A DNA stretch of 7,791 nt, from assembly GCA_947505565.1 (NCBI GenBank), contig CANNLB010000087.1, positions 1 through 7,791 on the forward strand, in the 5' to 3' direction. Within the stretch, counting starts at the first letter, position 1. Every line of letters starts with the position of its first letter. A program made the translations under genes and the position numbers. Below, piece by piece: positions 5,578-7,791 of the stretch. Source of the stretch: Acidobacteriota bacterium. Lineage in GTDB: Bacteria > Acidobacteriota > Terriglobia > Bryobacterales > Bryobacteraceae. The notes below the pieces were generated by a model that was not told the origin of the DNA, ran no database searches, and worked only from the letters and a program-made list of their open reading frames with translations.

Positions 5578-5592
5578 CGGCCGACAGCACAA
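5569..5592. repeat. 15-bp tandem unit, 1.6 copies, at the composition junction
   Basis: ACAGCACAA occurs at 5569-5577 and again at 5584-5592, separated by the palindrome CGGCCG (5578-5583). The unit is 15 bp and in phase with codons. It lies exactly where G-rich plus-strand sequence gives way to C-rich. Confidence 0.8.
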
Positions 5593-5855
5593 GCCCCAGC
5601 CTCGCCATCCGAAATCGCGATCGCCTTCATCGCGCCAACGCCTTCCAGCTTTTCTGAGTTCAGTACCGCGTCGCTCTTGCCCTGGATTTTCTTCGAGCTC
5701 AGCGACTTCATTCCAATTTTCATCATCTTGGCGATCGTCGGATTCGGCGTCCCATCGCCCCCGTGGCTCTTCTGGCAGGACTTGTCGTAAGCGGTTTTCC
5801 TGGCCGCGACGTCAGGGGCGTCGGCCACTTCCGTCGGCGCATATCCCCCACCCAC
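5577..5855 (-). pseudogene. Cytochrome c fragment with a broken haem motif (CxxSH)
   Basis: About 93 residues of a class I cytochrome c-like domain: VAARKTAYDKSCQKSHGGDG, then TPNPTIAKMMKIGMKSLSSK, a KSDAVL segment and EGVGAMKAIAISDGEAGACA. The haem-attachment site should be CxxCH but is Cys27-Gln-Lys-Ser30-His31; Ser30 is AGC at 5768-5766, one base from the TGC expected. GAMK supplies a possible axial Met. The only start in frame is GTG 5855, two codons downstream of an in-frame TAG (5864-5862), and no signal peptide exists in any frame upstream, so export for haem loading is not encoded. Similarity ends at about 5577, where strand composition flips, so the last helix is also missing. Three independent defects make this a remnant and not just a misread gene. 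Confidence 0.7.
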
Positions 5856-5862
5856 CCCGATC

Positions 5863-5868
5863 TATAAT
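5863..5868 (+). promoter_or_regulatory. Consensus -10 (TATAAT) for a leaderless deacylase transcript
   Basis: TATAAT at 5863-5868 is a perfect -10 hexamer in otherwise GC-rich sequence and ends 8 nt before ATG 5877. Initiation about 7-8 nt downstream would place the first transcribed base at the A of the ATG. No Shine-Dalgarno is present in the 8-nt gap. No good -35 is seen at 16-18 bp (5840-5846 reads CATATCC). Confidence 0.6.
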
Positions 5869-5876
5869 TACGAGCA

Positions 5877-7406
5877 ATGACCCTGCTCCACGGCGGCACC
5901 CTCATCGACGGCTCCGGAGCTCCCGCCTACTCGGGCGACCTTCTTTTCGACGGCCACTCCATCCTCGCCGTCGGCGCCGTGTCCGCCTCCACCGACTGCC
6001 CCCAAGTCGACTGCACCGGCCTCGTCATCGCTCCCGGCTTCATCGACGTCCACAGCCACTCCGACCTCCAAGTCCTCGCCCGCCATCGCGCCAAAACCGA
6101 TCAGGGCGTCACCACCGAAGTCGTGGGAAACTGCGGCTTTTCCGCCTATCCCTGCGGAACCCACCGCCACGAAGTCCAGGAGTTCGCCAACGGTATTCTC
6201 TTCGGCTACGACCGCGATTGGGCATGGCGCAACGCTCAGGAGTATCTCGCCGAAACTGAAGCCCAGGCAGAGCTCGTCACCGTCCGCTCCCTCGTCGGCC
6301 ATGGCACCCTTCGCGTCGCAACGATGGGCTTACGCCAAGGCCCGGCCACGCCAGCCGAACTAGACGCCATGGAACAAAGCCTCGCCGAGTGCCTCGCCGG
6401 AGGTGCCGCCGGCTTCTCCACCGGCCTCATGTACGCCCCCGGCTCCACCGCCCCCACCGAAGAACTCACCGCCCTTTGCCGCGTCACCGCCCGCGCCGGC
6501 AAGGTCTACGCCACCCACATGCGCAGCTACGGCGATGACCTTCTGGCGTCACTCGACGAACAGTTTTACCTGGCCCGCGCCACCGGCTGCCGCCTGCAAA
6601 TTTCCCACCTCCAAGCCGTCGGTCGCCGCAACTGGGCCAAGCAAGCCGAAGCTCTCGAAAAGCTCGAAGCCGCCCGCCACGAAGGCATCGACGTCGCCTT
6701 CGATAGCTACCCCTACCTCGCCGGCAGCACCGTCCTTACCCAACTCCTGCCCGCCTGGGCTGTCGACGGCGGCACCGCCGCCCTCCTCGCACGCCTCGCC
6801 GACCCCGCGCTCTGCCGAGACATGAAAGCTACCATGATCGAGCAGGTCCCCCAACAGTGGAGCGATATTTTCATCACCGCCGTCGGCTCCACCGTCAGTG
6901 AACACTTCGTCGGTTCCGACCTCGCCACCATCGGAGACACTCTCGCCGAACACCCCGTCGACGCTATCTTTTCCCTCCTCCGGGCCGAGCAGGGTAACGT
7001 CAACATCCTCGCCTTCAACCAGTGCGACGAGAACCTGCAAAAGCTGCTCACCCACCCCCTCTGCTCGGTCATCAGCGACGGCTTCTACGTCAAAGGCAAG
7101 CCCCATCCCCGCCTCTATGGCACCTTCCCCTTCCTCCTCGGCGAGATCGTCCGCGAGCGTCGCTGGATGTCCCTCGAACAAGCTATCCACAAGATCACCG
7201 CCCAACCGGCCGCCCGCTTTTCGATGGCCCGCCAAGGCCTGCTCACGCCGGGCTACATCGCCGATATTACCGTCTTCGACCCCGTCCAGATCGCGTCCGG
7301 GGCGACCTACGCCGCCCCGGACACCGCCCCCACCGGCATCGTCCATTGCTTTCGCCGTGGCGAACTACTTTCCGGCACTCCTGTACTTCATCAGCACGGC
7401 GGCTAA
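5877..7406 (+). CDS. N-acyl-D-amino-acid deacylase (D-aminoacylase), amidohydrolase superfamily
   Basis: A complete, undamaged 509-residue zinc hydrolase that cleaves N-acyl-D-amino acids to free D-amino acid and carboxylate. It has no signal peptide, so it acts in the cytoplasm. The N-terminal beta-sandwich (LLHGGTLIDGSG, and APGFIDVHSHSD) leads into the TIM barrel. Metal and catalytic residues expected for the family are all present: His59 and His61 (HSHSD), Cys86 in GNCGFS, His214 in YATHMRSYGDD, His244 in ISHLQAVG, and Asp401 in ISDGFYVKG. The HPRLYGTFPFLL segment and TAQPAARF near the C-terminus are also typical. Length fits the family (about 480-530). Codons are strongly C-ending. It probably has its own leaderless promoter. 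The likely role is recycling of D-amino-acid derivatives from peptidoglycan or environmental peptides; the exact acyl and amino-acid preference cannot be read. Its last 42 bp overlap the convergent SPFH gene. Confidence 0.93.
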   Translation: MTLLHGGTLIDGSGAPAYSGDLLFDGHSILAVGAVSASTDCPQVDCTGLVIAPGFIDVHSHSDLQVLARHRAKTDQGVTTEVVGNCGFSAYPCGTHRHEVQEFANGILFGYDRDWAWRNAQEYLAETEAQAELVTVRSLVGHGTLRVATMGLRQGPATPAELDAMEQSLAECLAGGAAGFSTGLMYAPGSTAPTEELTALCRVTARAGKVYATHMRSYGDDLLASLDEQFYLARATGCRLQISHLQAVGRRNWAKQAEALEKLEAARHEGIDVAFDSYPYLAGSTVLTQLLPAWAVDGGTAALLARLADPALCRDMKATMIEQVPQQWSDIFITAVGSTVSEHFVGSDLATIGDTLAEHPVDAIFSLLRAEQGNVNILAFNQCDENLQKLLTHPLCSVISDGFYVKGKPHPRLYGTFPFLLGEIVRERRWMSLEQAIHKITAQPAARFSMARQGLLTPGYIADITVFDPVQIASGATYAAPDTAPTGIVHCFRRGELLSGTPVLHQHGG

Positions 7407-7791
7407 ACCATCAAGGGACGAAGCGTTCCCGCCCGTCACCAGCCCGCCCGTCACCAGAATGTTCGGCACAATCGGCATCCCGCGCTTGCCAATCGCATCA
7501 ACGCGGTTCACGATCGCCGTCGCATCCGCCCGAACGCCTTGACCTGGGCGTCATAAAACTTCAGCCTTCGCCGTGCCCGTCTGTTCAATGTAGAACGCCT
7601 CGCCATCGGCCTCCGGCTTCCGCGCATGCGGGTTGTTGGCCTTGATCGTCACCCCAACTTTCGACTTCGCCCGCTCCGCCTGCCTGTCGGCCGTACCCCG
7701 CGCTTGTTCAGTCTCAATCCGCTGCAATTGCGCCTGCTTCTCCTGCTCGAACATCGCAATCTCCTGCTTGGCAATCTCCCGCTCGGTCAGT
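7365..7791 (-). pseudogene. Flotillin-like SPFH-family protein, C-terminal part, frame broken near 7530-7555
   Basis: The gene enters from the right edge, so the N-terminal SPFH domain is outside. The visible part is the helical stalk and tail of a flotillin-like membrane scaffold protein: LTEREIAKQEIAMFEQEKQA, then RIETEQARGTADRQAERAKS, then VGVTIKANNPHARKPEADGE and FYIEQTGTAKAEV. At 7551-7553 the frame meets TGA. The family continuation YDAQVKAFG lies in a neighbouring frame (one T too many in the T4 run just before), and ADATAIVNRVDAIGKRGMPI with VPNILVTGG and SLDGLAAVLMK return in the original frame after a missing G near 7530, ending at TAG 7365-7367. Two compensating homopolymer indels explain this better than a nonsense mutation. 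A sequencing artefact is plausible, in which case the gene is intact. Confidence 0.7.

Noticed and set aside
5617..5624. GCGATCGC palindrome, similar to the cyanobacterial HIP1 core
   Set aside because: A single occurrence in GC-rich sequence, expected by chance.
5841..5880. Possible dif/XerCD site near the skew flip (AT-rich TATAATTA)
   Set aside because: No 28-bp structure with recognisable XerC and XerD half-sites; the AT-rich core is explained as a -10 promoter element.
6549..7346. Minus-strand 265-codon Gly/Asp/Glu-rich frame opposite the deacylase
   Set aside because: Typical antisense shadow of C-ending codons; all catalytic motifs are on the plus strand.

Overview
The window is GC-rich and gene-dense and most resembles an Acidobacteriota genome of the Bryobacterales/Solibacter type. 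Four things point that way: a remnant of the TIGR03437 domain, which is characteristic of Solibacter-like bacteria; a Tat-signal type II haloacid dehalogenase; an OmpA protein with a long Ala-rich coiled coil behind a SYLF gene; and a small secreted protein of a type I associate with Acidobacteriota. This taxonomic call is an inference from family resemblance.

Layout, left to right. (1) 1-2006, +: the 3' part of a SYLF (Ysc84-like) lipid-binding protein gene, tightly followed by an OmpA-family envelope gene whose frame breaks near 1274. (2) 2007-2067: a convergent gap with a 9-bp hairpin. (3) 2068-2853, -: a Tat-exported type II haloacid dehalogenase-like protein. (4) 2867-4115: mostly decayed or unassignable sequence, including a frame-broken TIGR03437 remnant with a G10 tract and two small unassigned ORFs. 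(5) 4203-5410, +: a small secreted protein, then an unrecognised gene split between two frames. (6) 5412-5855, -: a chimeric stretch made of the C-terminal end of one gene joined to a cytochrome c fragment lacking its signal peptide and its second haem cysteine. (7) 5877-7406, +: an intact N-acyl-D-amino-acid deacylase, probably leaderless. (8) 7365-7791, -: the C-terminal part of a flotillin-like SPFH protein with a broken frame, overlapping the deacylase tail to tail.

The strongest structural signal is at about 5578. To the left the + strand is G-rich, and to the right it is C-rich, whichever strand the genes lie on. The flip falls where cytochrome c similarity ends and on a 15-bp imperfectly duplicated tandem unit. 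It could be a replication-terminus skew change, an inversion or recombination endpoint, or an assembly join.

A second theme is that at least five coding regions (OmpA, TIGR03437 remnant, the 4705-5410 gene, the 5412-5577 fragment, and SPFH) need single-base shifts, mostly at short homopolymers, to read as coherent proteins. The deacylase, dehalogenase and secreted-protein genes are clean. I cannot tell from sequence alone whether this reflects uncorrected sequencing indels or real decay. I found no CRISPR array, tRNA, rRNA or transposase, and no convincing new multi-gene system.
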